Shown: positions 7,805 through 15,329 of the stretch, in pieces
How the letters are laid out: each line of letters starts with the position of its first letter
How positions within the stretch are numbered: position 1 is the first letter of the stretch
Assembly: GCF_015694725.1 (NCBI RefSeq)
Contig: NZ_JADQDQ010000002.1
Span: forward strand, 434,001 to 498,000
Length of the DNA stretch: 64,000 bases
Direction of reading: 5' to 3'
DNA from: Hymenobacter jeongseonensis
Lineage (GTDB): Bacteria > Bacteroidota > Bacteroidia > Cytophagales > Hymenobacteraceae
Program-made: the position numbers and the translations under genes
The notes under the pieces: generated by a model
What the model was told of the DNA's origin: nothing
The model's database searches: none
Seen by the model: the letters and a program-made list of their open reading frames with translations, nothing else

Positions 7805-8422
7805 CTACTTCGCGGCAACAAAAACGACTTTCTTGGTCTCGTAAAATTCTTCGCTGAAGAAGTCGCTCAGGTTGGTCACTTTCGCTTTTAGGCCGGATTC
7901 GGCAATTTCTTCGGTTAGGTCGCCGCCTTTCAGGTAGTAGAGGCCGGCGCCGGGGGCACCCTGGGGCTTGTAGCGGTGGGCTATCCAGGGGTGGAAGGTG
8001 GCGAGACGCGCCACAGCTCGGCTCACCACGAAATCAAACTTTTGGCGTACCTGCTCGGCACGGGTTTGTTCGGCGGTCACGTTGTCCAGGCCCAAAGCAG
8101 CGGCCATGAACTGCACCGCCCGGATTTTCTTCCCAATGCTGTCAACGAGGTGGAAATGCACCTCCGGAAACATGATGGCCAGTGGCAGGCCCGGCAAGCC
8201 GCCGCCGGTGCCCACATCCAGCACCGTACTGCCTTTGGGAAACTTCACCACTTTGGCAATGCCCAAGGAGTGCAGCAGGTGGCGCTCCGTGAAATTATCC
8301 ATGTCGGGGCGCGACACGAGGTTGATGGCTTCGTTGGTGGCCCGAAACTCGGTTTCCAGTTGCTTAAAAAGCTGAAGTTGCTGGGGTGTGAGTTCGGGGA
8401 AGTAGTGCTGCAGGAGGTTCAT
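7805..8422 (-). CDS. rsmG: 16S rRNA (guanine527-N7)-methyltransferase
   Basis: This enzyme methylates G527 of 16S rRNA using SAM. The 205-residue protein contains the SAM-binding LDVGTGGGLPGLPLAI motif and the later FDFVVSRAVA segment typical of RsmG. I chose the ATG at 8422 (MNLLQHYFPELTPQQ) over an upstream alternative because a -7-like CACCTTTG lies only 5 nt before it, leaving no room for a longer N-terminus on that transcript. A type A palindrome lies just upstream. Confidence 0.94.
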   Translation of the reverse strand: MNLLQHYFPELTPQQLQLFKQLETEFRATNEAINLVSRPDMDNFTERHLLHSLGIAKVVKFPKGSTVLDVGTGGGLPGLPLAIMFPEVHFHLVDSIGKKIRAVQFMAAALGLDNVTAEQTRAEQVRQKFDFVVSRAVARLATFHPWIAHRYKPQGAPGAGLYYLKGGDLTEEIAESGLKAKVTNLSDFFSEEFYETKKVVFVAAK

Positions 8423-8427
8423 GGGTG

Positions 8428-8435
8428 CAAAGGTG
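8428..8435 (-). promoter_or_regulatory. -7-like element abutting the rsmG start
   Basis: Minus-strand CACCTTTG followed by CACCC and the ATG. Only 5 nt separate it from the start codon, implying a leaderless or near-leaderless mRNA. One mismatch to TAnnTTTG. Confidence 0.45.
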
Positions 8436-8455
8436 CGAAAGGCAGCGCACCAGAA

Positions 8456-8545
8456 CGTCATGCTGAGCTTGTCGGAGCATCTCTACCGCAATAGTAAATC
8501 TGATTACTACTGCGGTAGAGATGCTTCGACAAGCTCAGCATGACG
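8456..8545. repeat. Dispersed palindrome, type A copy 2 (rsmG/sigma gap)
   Basis: Inverted repeat starting CGTCATGCTGAGC with arms of 34 nt and a single mismatch that still pairs as G-U in RNA. The centre carries AGTAA and TTACT. Same family as the copies at 1914 and 21155. Confidence 0.92.
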
Positions 8546-8562
8546 GCGGTTTTATTCCATAA

Positions 8563-8592
8563 AAAAAGCCCCGACTTGCGCCGGGGCTTTTT
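8563..8592 (-). terminator. Terminator after the sigma factor gene
   Basis: An 11-bp perfect stem AAAAAGCCCCG/CGGGGCTTTTT (8563-8573 with 8582-8592), starting just past the sigma-factor stop on the minus strand. Confidence 0.85.
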
Positions 8593-8595
8593 GAT

Positions 8596-9219
8596 TTAAA
8601 TAATCTGCTTAGTGTGCTTCACCATGTCATAGAGCAACTCGCGGGCGCGGTGCAACTGAGCTTTCACGGTGCCGAGGGGGGCTTTGAGCTCGGTGGCAAT
8701 TTCTTCGTAGCTGAGCTCATCGAAATAGCGCAGGCTCACGAGGCGCTGGTACTTATCGGGCAGGCGCGACACCACGTGGCGCATGATTTCGATTTTCTGG
8801 TTGCGCACGGCGTGCTCGGCCGGGTTCAGGTCGTTGTCGCGGAAATCGATGGTGATTTCGTCGCCGTTGTCCACCTTGATGGCAGAGTCAATCGACATGG
8901 TTTTGATTTTATTCTTGCGGATAAAATCGATGCAGTTGTTGGTCGCAATGCGGAACAGCCACGTGCTGAAGGCGTACTCGGGGTTGAACTTGTGCAGGTT
9001 GCGAAAGGCCTTGGCGAAAGCCTCGATGGTCAGGTCTTCGGCGTCGTCCTGGTTGCGCACCATCTTGAGCACCACGTGGTACACGGGCTTTTTGTAGATG
9101 TGCATCAGCTCGGCGTAGGCTTTCTCGTCGCCGTGGTCCACGGCGGCGCGAATCAGCTTGAAGTCGTGCTTGGCTTTGGCTGAAAACTGCTTTTGAATAT
9201 CTTGATTGTTTACTTCCAT
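8596..9219 (-). CDS. ECF-type RNA polymerase sigma factor
   Basis: A 207-residue sigma factor with only regions 2 and 4. Region 2 covers about residues 40-105 (RNQDDAEDLTIEAFAKAF and FSTWLFRIATNNCIDF), and region 4 about 145-200 (LPDKYQRLVSLRYFDELSY followed by the helix-turn-helix APLGTVKAQLHRARELL). An acidic linker (VDNGDEITIDFRDND) lies between them. No anti-sigma factor gene is adjacent, so it may be constitutive or controlled elsewhere. Its start overlaps the end of the upstream glycosyltransferase by 10 bp, suggesting translational coupling. The regulon cannot be read from this window. Confidence 0.92.
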   Translation of the reverse strand: MEVNNQDIQKQFSAKAKHDFKLIRAAVDHGDEKAYAELMHIYKKPVYHVVLKMVRNQDDAEDLTIEAFAKAFRNLHKFNPEYAFSTWLFRIATNNCIDFIRKNKIKTMSIDSAIKVDNGDEITIDFRDNDLNPAEHAVRNQKIEIMRHVVSRLPDKYQRLVSLRYFDELSYEEIATELKAPLGTVKAQLHRARELLYDMVKHTKQII

Positions 9220-10358
9220 CGAAGGGTGCGATTAAGGAACAGCGAAATTCCCAAGGCCAGATATTGAACAAAATAAACTAAGTCAAGCACCGGTAGCAAT
9301 CCGACGATTACGGACTGGTCGAGGCGCCGGCTCAGGCGGGCGTATACGGCGCTCACAAACAAGGTTCGGAGGGCGCATACCACCGCCAAAGGTATCCAAT
9401 TGTTTGGGGAAAATACTAGCACAACGGCAGCCAAATAGAACAACATGTTGGCTACTAAGAAGGTGCCCACCCGCAACCGGTCGGGAAACCGATAGGCCCG
9501 GCCAGCCGACAAATGCCGGCGTTTTTGGTGCCACCACGCGGCCCAGGTGGCGGCGGGCTCGCTCAGGGTGTGGGCCGCAGGGTCGGCCACCACGGCCACG
9601 CGCTGGCCTTGGCGCACGGCGTCTTGCACCATTAGGTCATCGTCGCCGCTGAGTTGGCGAATGTGGGAAGCGAAGCCTTTGGTGGCCGTGAAGCAGCCGC
9701 GGGTATAGGCCAAGTTGCGGCCCACGCCCATATAGGGCCAGCCGCGCCAAGCAAAGCTGAGGTATTGCGCCGCAGTGAGCAAGGTTTCGAAGCGAATGAG
9801 CTGGTTGAGAAAGCCCGGCGCTTCAGCGTAGGCGGAGAAACCAACCACCAAATCGGCTGGCTGGTCGTTGGCGGCAAACCCGCGCTGCATGAGGCGCACC
9901 CATTGGTTGGTGGCCGGAATGCAGTCGGCATCGGTAAAGAGCAGGCGCGGATAGCGGGCGGTTTTGATGCCGAGGGTGAGGGCGAATTTCTTGGGGGCGA
10001 AGCCGCGGGGTGTGCGGGCCACGCTCACCAAGCGCACTTTTTCGTGGTAATACTGGGCCAGCTGCTGGGCGTAGAGGTAGGTATCGTCGTCGCTGCGGTC
10101 GTCGATGAGGATTATTTCAAAACCGGCGGGGTAATCCTGCTTGAGGAGCAGGGGCAGCAGGCGCCGCAGGTTGTCGAGCTCGTTGCGGGCGCAAACGACG
10201 ATGGAAACGGGTTCGGTGTCGGGTCCGGGGCTATCAGCTGGCGCTTCGGGGGCGCGGCGGGCGAAGGGCCAGAAGAAATACGCCGCGTAAAAAAGCTGCA
10301 CCAGTACGCACGCGAGCAACAACCAGAAAAACGGGGACGTGGGGACGGTGAGCTGCAA
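9210..10358 (-). CDS. Membrane-anchored family 2 glycosyltransferase
   Basis: A 382-residue GT-A fold glycosyltransferase. An N-terminal membrane segment (residues about 8-32) is followed by VSIVVCARNELDNL, the nucleotide-binding ILIDDRSDDDT, the metal-binding TDADC and a QDAVRQGQRV-type acceptor region. Three or so hydrophobic C-terminal helices lie after about residue 300. This layout suits transfer of a sugar to a lipid carrier or a growing polysaccharide at the inner membrane. The only start upstream of the membrane helix is a TTG at 10358. The downstream sigma factor overlaps it by 10 bp. Donor and acceptor are unknown. Confidence 0.87.
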   Translation of the reverse strand: MQLTVPTSPFFWLLLACVLVQLFYAAYFFWPFARRAPEAPADSPGPDTEPVSIVVCARNELDNLRRLLPLLLKQDYPAGFEIILIDDRSDDDTYLYAQQLAQYYHEKVRLVSVARTPRGFAPKKFALTLGIKTARYPRLLFTDADCIPATNQWVRLMQRGFAANDQPADLVVGFSAYAEAPGFLNQLIRFETLLTAAQYLSFAWRGWPYMGVGRNLAYTRGCFTATKGFASHIRQLSGDDDLMVQDAVRQGQRVAVVADPAAHTLSEPAATWAAWWHQKRRHLSAGRAYRFPDRLRVGTFLVANMLFYLAAVVLVFSPNNWIPLAVVCALRTLFVSAVYARLSRRLDQSVIVGLLPVLDLVYFVQYLALGISLFLNRTLRWK

Positions 10359-10413
10359 CGGGGAAGCGTACTTGAAGGGGCCGGCAAAAGTACGGGACGC
10401 GCAACGGGCGGGC

Positions 10414-10421
10414 TACCTTTG
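10414..10421 (+). promoter_or_regulatory. -7 element TACCTTTG of tgt
   Basis: An exact TAnnTTTG match ending 9 nt before the tgt ATG, so the leader should be only a few nucleotides. No TTG lies at the normal -33 position. Confidence 0.55.
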
Positions 10422-10430
10422 CCCCTGCTT

Positions 10431-11561
10431 ATGACTTTTGACCTTCTCGCCCAAGACCCCGCGACCAAAGCCCGCGCCGGCCGCCTCGAAACGGCCCACG
10501 GAACCATTGAAACGCCGATTTTCATGCCCGTGGGCACGGCCGGCACCGTGAAAGCGGTATCGCAGCACACCCTCAAAGAGGACATCAACGCCCAGATTAT
10601 TCTCGGCAATACCTACCACCTATACCTGCGCCCGGGCCTGGATGTGCTCCAAGCGGCCGGCGGCTTGCACAAATTCAACGGTTGGGACCGGCCCATTCTG
10701 ACGGATAGCGGCGGGTACCAAGTGTATTCGCTCAGCAACACCCGCAAAATCAAGGAAGAGGGCGTAAAATTTCGCTCGCACATTGATGGCAGCCAGCATT
10801 TGTTTTCGCCCGAGGGCGTGATGGACATTCAGCGCGTCATCGGAGCTGATATAATCATGGCCTTCGACGAGTGCACGCCCTGGCCCTGCGAGTACGACTA
10901 CGCCGCCCGCTCCCTCGACATGACGCACCGCTGGCTGCAGCGCTGCATTCAGCGTTTCGATAGCACCGAAGGCCTGTACGGCTACCAGCAGACGCTTTTT
11001 CCGATTGTGCAGGGCAGCACTTACAAGGACTTGCGCATTAAGTCGGCAGAGTTTATTGCGGCGCAGGGCCGCGAGGGCAACGCCATCGGTGGCTTGAGCG
11101 TGGGTGAGCCGGCCGAACTGATGTACGAAATGACCGAACTGGTCTGCGACATTCTGCCCAAAGACAAGCCGCGCTACCTGATGGGGGTGGGCACGCCCGC
11201 CAACATTCTGGAAAACATTGCCTTGGGCGTGGACATGTTTGACTGCGTGATGCCGACCCGCAACGCCCGCAACGGCATGCTGTTTACCACGCAGGGCATC
11301 ATGAACGTGACCAATAAGAAGTGGTCCACCGATTTTTCTCCCATAGACGCCGAACTAGGCGGGCACGCCAGCACGTTTTATTCCCGCGCTTACCTGCGGC
11401 ACCTCTTTCAGTGCCAGGAAATGCTGGGGCCGCAAATTGCCTCGGCGCACAACTTGGCCTTTTACCTGTGGCTGGTGAAGGAAGCACGCAAGCAAATCGT
11501 GGCCGGCACGTTTGGGCCCTGGAAAGACCGGATGGTGAAGCAGGTGATGACCAGATTGTAA
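10431..11561 (+). CDS. tgt: tRNA-guanine transglycosylase
   Basis: This enzyme exchanges guanine 34 for the queuosine precursor in tRNAs with GUN anticodons. The 376-residue protein carries TDSGGYQVYSL (Asp92), GGLSVGE, and the nucleophile region DMFDCVMPTRNARNG (Asp271). The start at 10431 is supported by family length and by the -7 element 9 nt upstream; the open frame extends far further upstream but only as antisense of the glycosyltransferase. The usual C-x-C-x2-C zinc ligands are absent: the aligned stretch reads GGHASTFYSRAYLRHL. The later His (SAHNLAF) is kept. From memory, other Bacteroidota Tgt proteins look the same. Confidence 0.95.
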   Translation: MTFDLLAQDPATKARAGRLETAHGTIETPIFMPVGTAGTVKAVSQHTLKEDINAQIILGNTYHLYLRPGLDVLQAAGGLHKFNGWDRPILTDSGGYQVYSLSNTRKIKEEGVKFRSHIDGSQHLFSPEGVMDIQRVIGADIIMAFDECTPWPCEYDYAARSLDMTHRWLQRCIQRFDSTEGLYGYQQTLFPIVQGSTYKDLRIKSAEFIAAQGREGNAIGGLSVGEPAELMYEMTELVCDILPKDKPRYLMGVGTPANILENIALGVDMFDCVMPTRNARNGMLFTTQGIMNVTNKKWSTDFSPIDAELGGHASTFYSRAYLRHLFQCQEMLGPQIASAHNLAFYLWLVKEARKQIVAGTFGPWKDRMVKQVMTRL

Positions 11562-11644
11562 TTAGGAGTCATGGATTAGGAGTTAGCGTTTCGATAATAA
11601 AGCCGCCCTCCAATTCATAACTCCTAATTCAAAACTCATAATTC
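11559..11644. repeat. Imperfect inverted repeat between tgt and the LptF/G gene
   Basis: An 11-bp perfect core ATTAGGAGTTA (11575-11585) pairs with TAACTCCTAAT (11618-11628), flanked by a second imperfect copy of the same motif on each side. It is AT-rich and unlike the main palindrome family. It could form a hairpin in the intercistronic mRNA. Confidence 0.6.
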
Positions 11645-11651
11645 TCTTAAC

Positions 11652-12731
11652 GTGAATATCCTCGACAAGTACATCATCAAGAAATTTCTCGCCGCGTTTT
11701 TTTTCTCGGTGGTTATTCTCGTTTCGGTGATTTGCGTCATTGATTTCACGGAGAAAAACGACGATTTTATTCAGCACAATCTGCCGATGTCGAAAGTTAT
11801 TTTCGGCTATTACGTTTATCTGTTTCCTTATTTCGCCAATCTCCTTTCGCCAATTACTATTTTTATTGCCGTCGTTTTCGTCACGGCGCAATTGGCAGCC
11901 CGCACCGAAATTGTGGCTATTCTGGCCAGTGGTGTGAGTTTTAAGCGCCTGATGCTGCCCTACGCCATGGGCGGCGCGGTGGTGGGCCTGCTGATATTCG
12001 GCCTTACGGGCTGGGTACTGCCCATTGGCAACAAATCCCGGGTAGCGTTCGAGCGGGCTTATATCAAATTGCCTTACCGGTTTCAGGGGCGCAACGTGCA
12101 TTTCCGTTTGGACAAACGCCACTACGTGTTCATGGAGAGCTACGACAACATCAACAACGTCGGCTTTCGGTTCGCGCTCGAAACCATAGATGGCACCATG
12201 TTGCGCCGCCGCCTCACGGCCGATGCCATTAATTGGGATTCGACTAAACGGGTGTGGCATTTGTCGCCGCAATTAATTCGCACCTTTCAAGGCACGGGAG
12301 AAGAGAAACTGGAAACCGTGCCCGCGCGCGACACTACGTTGAACCTGTACCCGAAGGATTTTGCCAGCACGTACCGCCTGGCCGAAACCCTGACCCTGCC
12401 CGAATTGAATGCCTATATCCAAACCAAAATCGAGCGGGGCGCCGATGATACCCAGCTCTATTTAAGCGACAAATACGAGCGGTATTCCTACCCGTTTGCC
12501 ATCGTGGTGCTCACCTTGATTGGCGTGACGCTCAGTGCCCGCAAATCGCGGGCGGGCGTGGGCGGCCAGATTGCGCTGGGCTTTGTGCTGGCCTTTGTGT
12601 TCATCATTTTTGTGATGCTAAGCCGCAACTTGGCGCAAGTAGGCAGCCTCGACCCCCTGATTGCAGCGTGGGTGCCCAGCCTGGTATTCACATGCATTGG
12701 GCTGGCGCTGTATCGCTTTGTACCCAAATAA
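11652..12731 (+). CDS. LptF/LptG-family permease
   Basis: A 359-residue inner-membrane protein of the YjgP/YjgQ family, the permease half of the ABC machine that extracts lipopolysaccharide for transport to the outer membrane. The N-terminal helices begin LDKYIIKKFLAAFFFSVVIL. The conserved ELVAILASG-like motif appears as TEIVAILASGVSFKRLMLPY. A large periplasmic beta-jellyroll region spans about residues 125-260, and three C-terminal helices follow. The start is the GTG at 11652, since no ATG fits. LptF and LptG cannot be told apart from sequence alone here. Confidence 0.9.
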   Translation: MNILDKYIIKKFLAAFFFSVVILVSVICVIDFTEKNDDFIQHNLPMSKVIFGYYVYLFPYFANLLSPITIFIAVVFVTAQLAARTEIVAILASGVSFKRLMLPYAMGGAVVGLLIFGLTGWVLPIGNKSRVAFERAYIKLPYRFQGRNVHFRLDKRHYVFMESYDNINNVGFRFALETIDGTMLRRRLTADAINWDSTKRVWHLSPQLIRTFQGTGEEKLETVPARDTTLNLYPKDFASTYRLAETLTLPELNAYIQTKIERGADDTQLYLSDKYERYSYPFAIVVLTLIGVTLSARKSRAGVGGQIALGFVLAFVFIIFVMLSRNLAQVGSLDPLIAAWVPSLVFTCIGLALYRFVPK

Positions 12732-12753
12732 GGGCCCTTTGCGGCCATCAAAG

Positions 12754-12850
12754 GACCGTCAGGCAGAGCACCGCGACGCATCTCGCGTGCCACCATTGAC
12801 TGCTATCACTGCCGCAAGCGAGATGCGTCGCGGTGCTCTGCCTGACGGTC
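12754..12850. repeat. Dispersed palindrome, divergent type B copy with compensated arms
   Basis: A perfect 33-bp inverted repeat (12754-12786 with 12818-12850). It aligns to the type B copies near 52.9-63.9 kb but differs at several arm positions (for example CAGGCAGAGCACCGCGACG in place of CATGCAGAGCGCAGCGAAG). Each difference is matched on the opposite arm, so pairing remains perfect. Confidence 0.9.
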
Positions 12851-12866
12851 TATTAGTTTCTATTCT

Positions 12867-13814
12867 ATGCTCAAAGACTACCTCAAGCTTCATTTCATCG
12901 TGCTCTTGTGGGGCTTCACGGCTATTTTAGGCAAGCTGCTGACGGTGCCGCCGGTGGAGCTGGTGTTCTGGCGCACGCTGCTGGCGTCGGTTGGCTTGGC
13001 GGTGTTGCTGCTGGCCCGCAGGCAGGTCTGGCGCATCCCTGCCGGGCAGGCGGTGCGGCTGCTGGCGGTGGGAGCGCTGGTAGCTGCGCATTGGGTCACT
13101 TTTTTTCTGGCGGCGCGGCTTTCATCGGTGAGCGTGTGCCTAGCAGGGCTGGCCACGCTGGCCCTGTGGACTTCGTTGCTTGAGCCGCTGCTGCTGTGGC
13201 GCCGGGTGCGCGGCTACGAAGTTGGCCTGGGGCTCATCACCATGGTGGGGCTGTACCTGGTGAGCCAGGCCGAGTTGGACCAACTCCTGGGCTTGGGCGT
13301 AGCGGTGCTCTCGGCGGGGCTTTCGGCCCTGTTCAGCGTCCTGAATGCCAAGCTGATAAAGACTCACCCGCCGCTGCGGCTCACGTTTTACGAAATGGCG
13401 GGCGCGTGCGTAAGCATAGTGCTGTTCTTTCCGTTTTATAGCCGCTACTTCACCCAAGGCCAGGGGCTGCAACTGGCTTGGCAAGGATACGACTGGCTGT
13501 GGCTGCTGTTGCTGGCCGGCGTGTGCACGGTATATGCGTTTTCAACGTCCGTGGAATTGATGAAGCGCCTCTCCCCTTTTGCCGTGAACCTGACCGTCAA
13601 TTTGGAGCCGGTTTATGGCATTGCGATGGCAGCTGGCATTTATTGGCTGCACATGCAAGGCCTGCTACATGCGCCTCAATTTACCCAGGAGCGCATGGCC
13701 ACGGGCTTTTACCTGGGCACCTTGCTCATTGTGTTCAGCGTGCTCATTCACCCGCTGGTGGCGCGGCTCCTAAAGGATAAAGACCCCGAGCCCACGCCGG
13801 CCCTACCAGTTTAG
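12867..13814 (+). CDS. EamA/DMT-family transporter
   Basis: A 315-residue inner-membrane protein with about ten hydrophobic segments arranged as two five-helix EamA repeats. The first repeat starts LHFIVLLWGFTAILGKL and the second about residue 150. Such proteins export metabolites or amino acids, but the substrate cannot be inferred. It lies just after a palindromic repeat, and its 3' end overlaps the convergent ispE gene by 4 bp. Confidence 0.88.
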   Translation: MLKDYLKLHFIVLLWGFTAILGKLLTVPPVELVFWRTLLASVGLAVLLLARRQVWRIPAGQAVRLLAVGALVAAHWVTFFLAARLSSVSVCLAGLATLALWTSLLEPLLLWRRVRGYEVGLGLITMVGLYLVSQAELDQLLGLGVAVLSAGLSALFSVLNAKLIKTHPPLRLTFYEMAGACVSIVLFFPFYSRYFTQGQGLQLAWQGYDWLWLLLLAGVCTVYAFSTSVELMKRLSPFAVNLTVNLEPVYGIAMAAGIYWLHMQGLLHAPQFTQERMATGFYLGTLLIVFSVLIHPLVARLLKDKDPEPTPALPV

Positions 13815-14632
13815 AGCACGCCCTGCCACACCGTGTACTCAGCGGGCCACGGCATGGCGGCGGGCACCCCGGCCGCCCACAGCCCGTACACCGCCGAACC
13901 CGAACCCGACAAGCTCGCATAAGCCGCGCCGGCAGCATAAAGTTGTTGCTTGATAGCAGCCAGCACGGGGTGTCTGGGAGCTAGCGACAACTCAAAATCG
14001 TTGCGCACGGTGTTGCGCCAAGTTCCCAGGGGCTGGGCGAGGGCTTCCCGCAAGCCGTGCGCGGGCTGCCGAGGCGTGATGCCCGCAAAGGCTTCGGGCG
14101 TGCTGATGTGCAGATTGGGATAAACGACCACGCACCCGGTGCCGCTCAGGTTCAGGTTGATTTCCTGAAAAACGTCGCCTCTTTCCACCGCCAGCACGGG
14201 TTTGTTTTGGATGAAGAAAGCGCAATCGGAACCCAGGCGCCGGGCGCATTCCTCCAATCCGGCAGCGGAAATATTCAGCCCAAACAACTCATTGGTGGCC
14301 TTCAAGGCAAAGGCCGCATCCGCTGAGCCGCCCCCGAGCCCGGCACCGATGGGCACGATTTTGTGAAGGTAGATTTGAACGGATGGCAATTGCGGAAAAT
14401 CGGCTTGCAGCAGCTCGTAGGCCCGCACGCAAAGGTTGGTGGCGGGGTCGCCGGGGATGGGCCGGCCGGTGAGGGCAATGCTGGTGGCATGCCCGGGTTC
14501 GGCGGGCAGGATTTCCAGCGCATCGGTCCACGGCAAGGGCAGAAACACCGATTCCAGGTTGTGGAAGCCATCCGGGCGGCGCTCGGTGATGTAAAGCCCG
14601 AGGTTGAGTTTGGCGTTGGGAAAAACAAGCAT
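13811..14632 (-). CDS. ispE: 4-diphosphocytidyl-2-C-methyl-D-erythritol kinase
   Basis: This GHMP-family kinase phosphorylates CDP-ME in the methylerythritol phosphate route to isoprenoids. The 273-residue protein starts MLVFPNAKLNLGLYITERR, with the conserved PNAKLNL substrate region, and carries the ATP-binding PIGAGLGGGSADAAF. A C-terminal SLSGSGSAVYGL motif is typical of the family. The ATG at 14632 was preferred to an upstream start because the family begins at this point and a TACCTTTG element lies 29 bp upstream. Confidence 0.95.
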   Translation of the reverse strand: MLVFPNAKLNLGLYITERRPDGFHNLESVFLPLPWTDALEILPAEPGHATSIALTGRPIPGDPATNLCVRAYELLQADFPQLPSVQIYLHKIVPIGAGLGGGSADAAFALKATNELFGLNISAAGLEECARRLGSDCAFFIQNKPVLAVERGDVFQEINLNLSGTGCVVVYPNLHISTPEAFAGITPRQPAHGLREALAQPLGTWRNTVRNDFELSLAPRHPVLAAIKQQLYAAGAAYASLSGSGSAVYGLWAAGVPAAMPWPAEYTVWQGVL

Positions 14633-14661
14633 GAGCAGGACGCAAGCCAAAGCTTGCGCCG

Positions 14662-14675
14662 CAAAGGTACTTTTG
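14662..14675. promoter_or_regulatory. Overlapping divergent -7 elements (ispE and pglC-like gene)
   Basis: The 14-mer CAAAGGTACTTTTG reads TACCTTTG on the minus strand (14669-14662) and TACTTTTG on the plus strand (14668-14675). Both fit TAnnTTTG exactly and they share the central TA. Simultaneous occupancy by two RNA polymerases is impossible. The plus element ends 4 nt before the GTG of the downstream gene. Confidence 0.6.
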
Positions 14676-14679
14676 TGCC

Positions 14680-15321
14680 GTGCCCGCTCCCGATTCTTTT
14701 TACGTCCGCCACGGCAAGCGCCTGCTCGATGTGGCCCTGGCCTTGCCGCTGCTGGTGTTCGCGCTGCCGCTGCTGCTCGTAGCCGCCGGGCTGGCGGCCA
14801 GCCAAAACCGCGGCCGGGTGCTGTTCCGCCAGCGCCGGCCGGGCTGGCACGGGCGCCTCTTCACGCTGTATAAGTTGCAAACCATGACCGACGCGCGCAA
14901 TGCCGCCGGCCACCTCCTGCCCGATGCCCAGCGCCTGCCGACCTTGGGCCGCTGGCTGCGTGCCACTTCCCTCGACGAATTGCCCCAGCTCTGGAACATC
15001 CTGCGCGGCGACCTGAGCCTAGTAGGCCCGCGGCCCCTGCTGCCCGAATACCTGCCCCTGTACTCGCCCACCCAGGCCCGGCGCCACGAAGTGCGCCCCG
15101 GCCTCACGGGCTGGGCCCAGGTGAATGGCCGCAACGCCATTTCCTGGGAAGAAAAATTCGCCTACGACGTATGGTACGTCGATAATTTGTCGTGGCGGCT
15201 GGATATGACCATCTTGTGGCGCACCGCCGGGCGGGTGCTGCGCGGCAGCGGCGTCGCCGCCCCCGGCGAGGCTACTACGGCGGCCTTCCGCGGGACGCCA
15301 CCGCCCCCCGTTTCCCCGTAG
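14680..15321 (+). CDS. Phosphoglycosyl transferase (PglC/WcaJ-like sugar transferase)
   Basis: A 213-residue bacterial sugar transferase that moves a phospho-sugar from a nucleotide donor to undecaprenyl phosphate at the inner membrane, starting glycan assembly. It has an N-terminal membrane helix (residues about 16-38), the LFRQRRPG basic motif, FTLYKLQTM, the RATSLDELPQLWNIL catalytic region, LSLVGPRPLLPEY, and VRPGLTGWAQVNGRN. The C-terminal extension is Pro/Gly-rich and variable. The start is a GTG at 14680. It is followed after 8 bp by an acyltransferase and then an aminotransferase, the same partners as pglD and pglE in Campylobacter. Confidence 0.9.
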   Translation: MPAPDSFYVRHGKRLLDVALALPLLVFALPLLLVAAGLAASQNRGRVLFRQRRPGWHGRLFTLYKLQTMTDARNAAGHLLPDAQRLPTLGRWLRATSLDELPQLWNILRGDLSLVGPRPLLPEYLPLYSPTQARRHEVRPGLTGWAQVNGRNAISWEEKFAYDVWYVDNLSWRLDMTILWRTAGRVLRGSGVAAPGEATTAAFRGTPPPPVSP

Positions 15322-15329
15322 ATTGCCGC

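Noticed and set aside
8596-9219. Sigma factor and anti-sigma pair
   Set aside because: The overlapping upstream gene is clearly a glycosyltransferase and no anti-sigma domain is encoded next to it.
9654-10430. 259-codon N-terminal extension of tgt
   Set aside because: It lies opposite the glycosyltransferase gene, has no resemblance to Tgt and would bypass the TACCTTTG element 9 nt before the true start.
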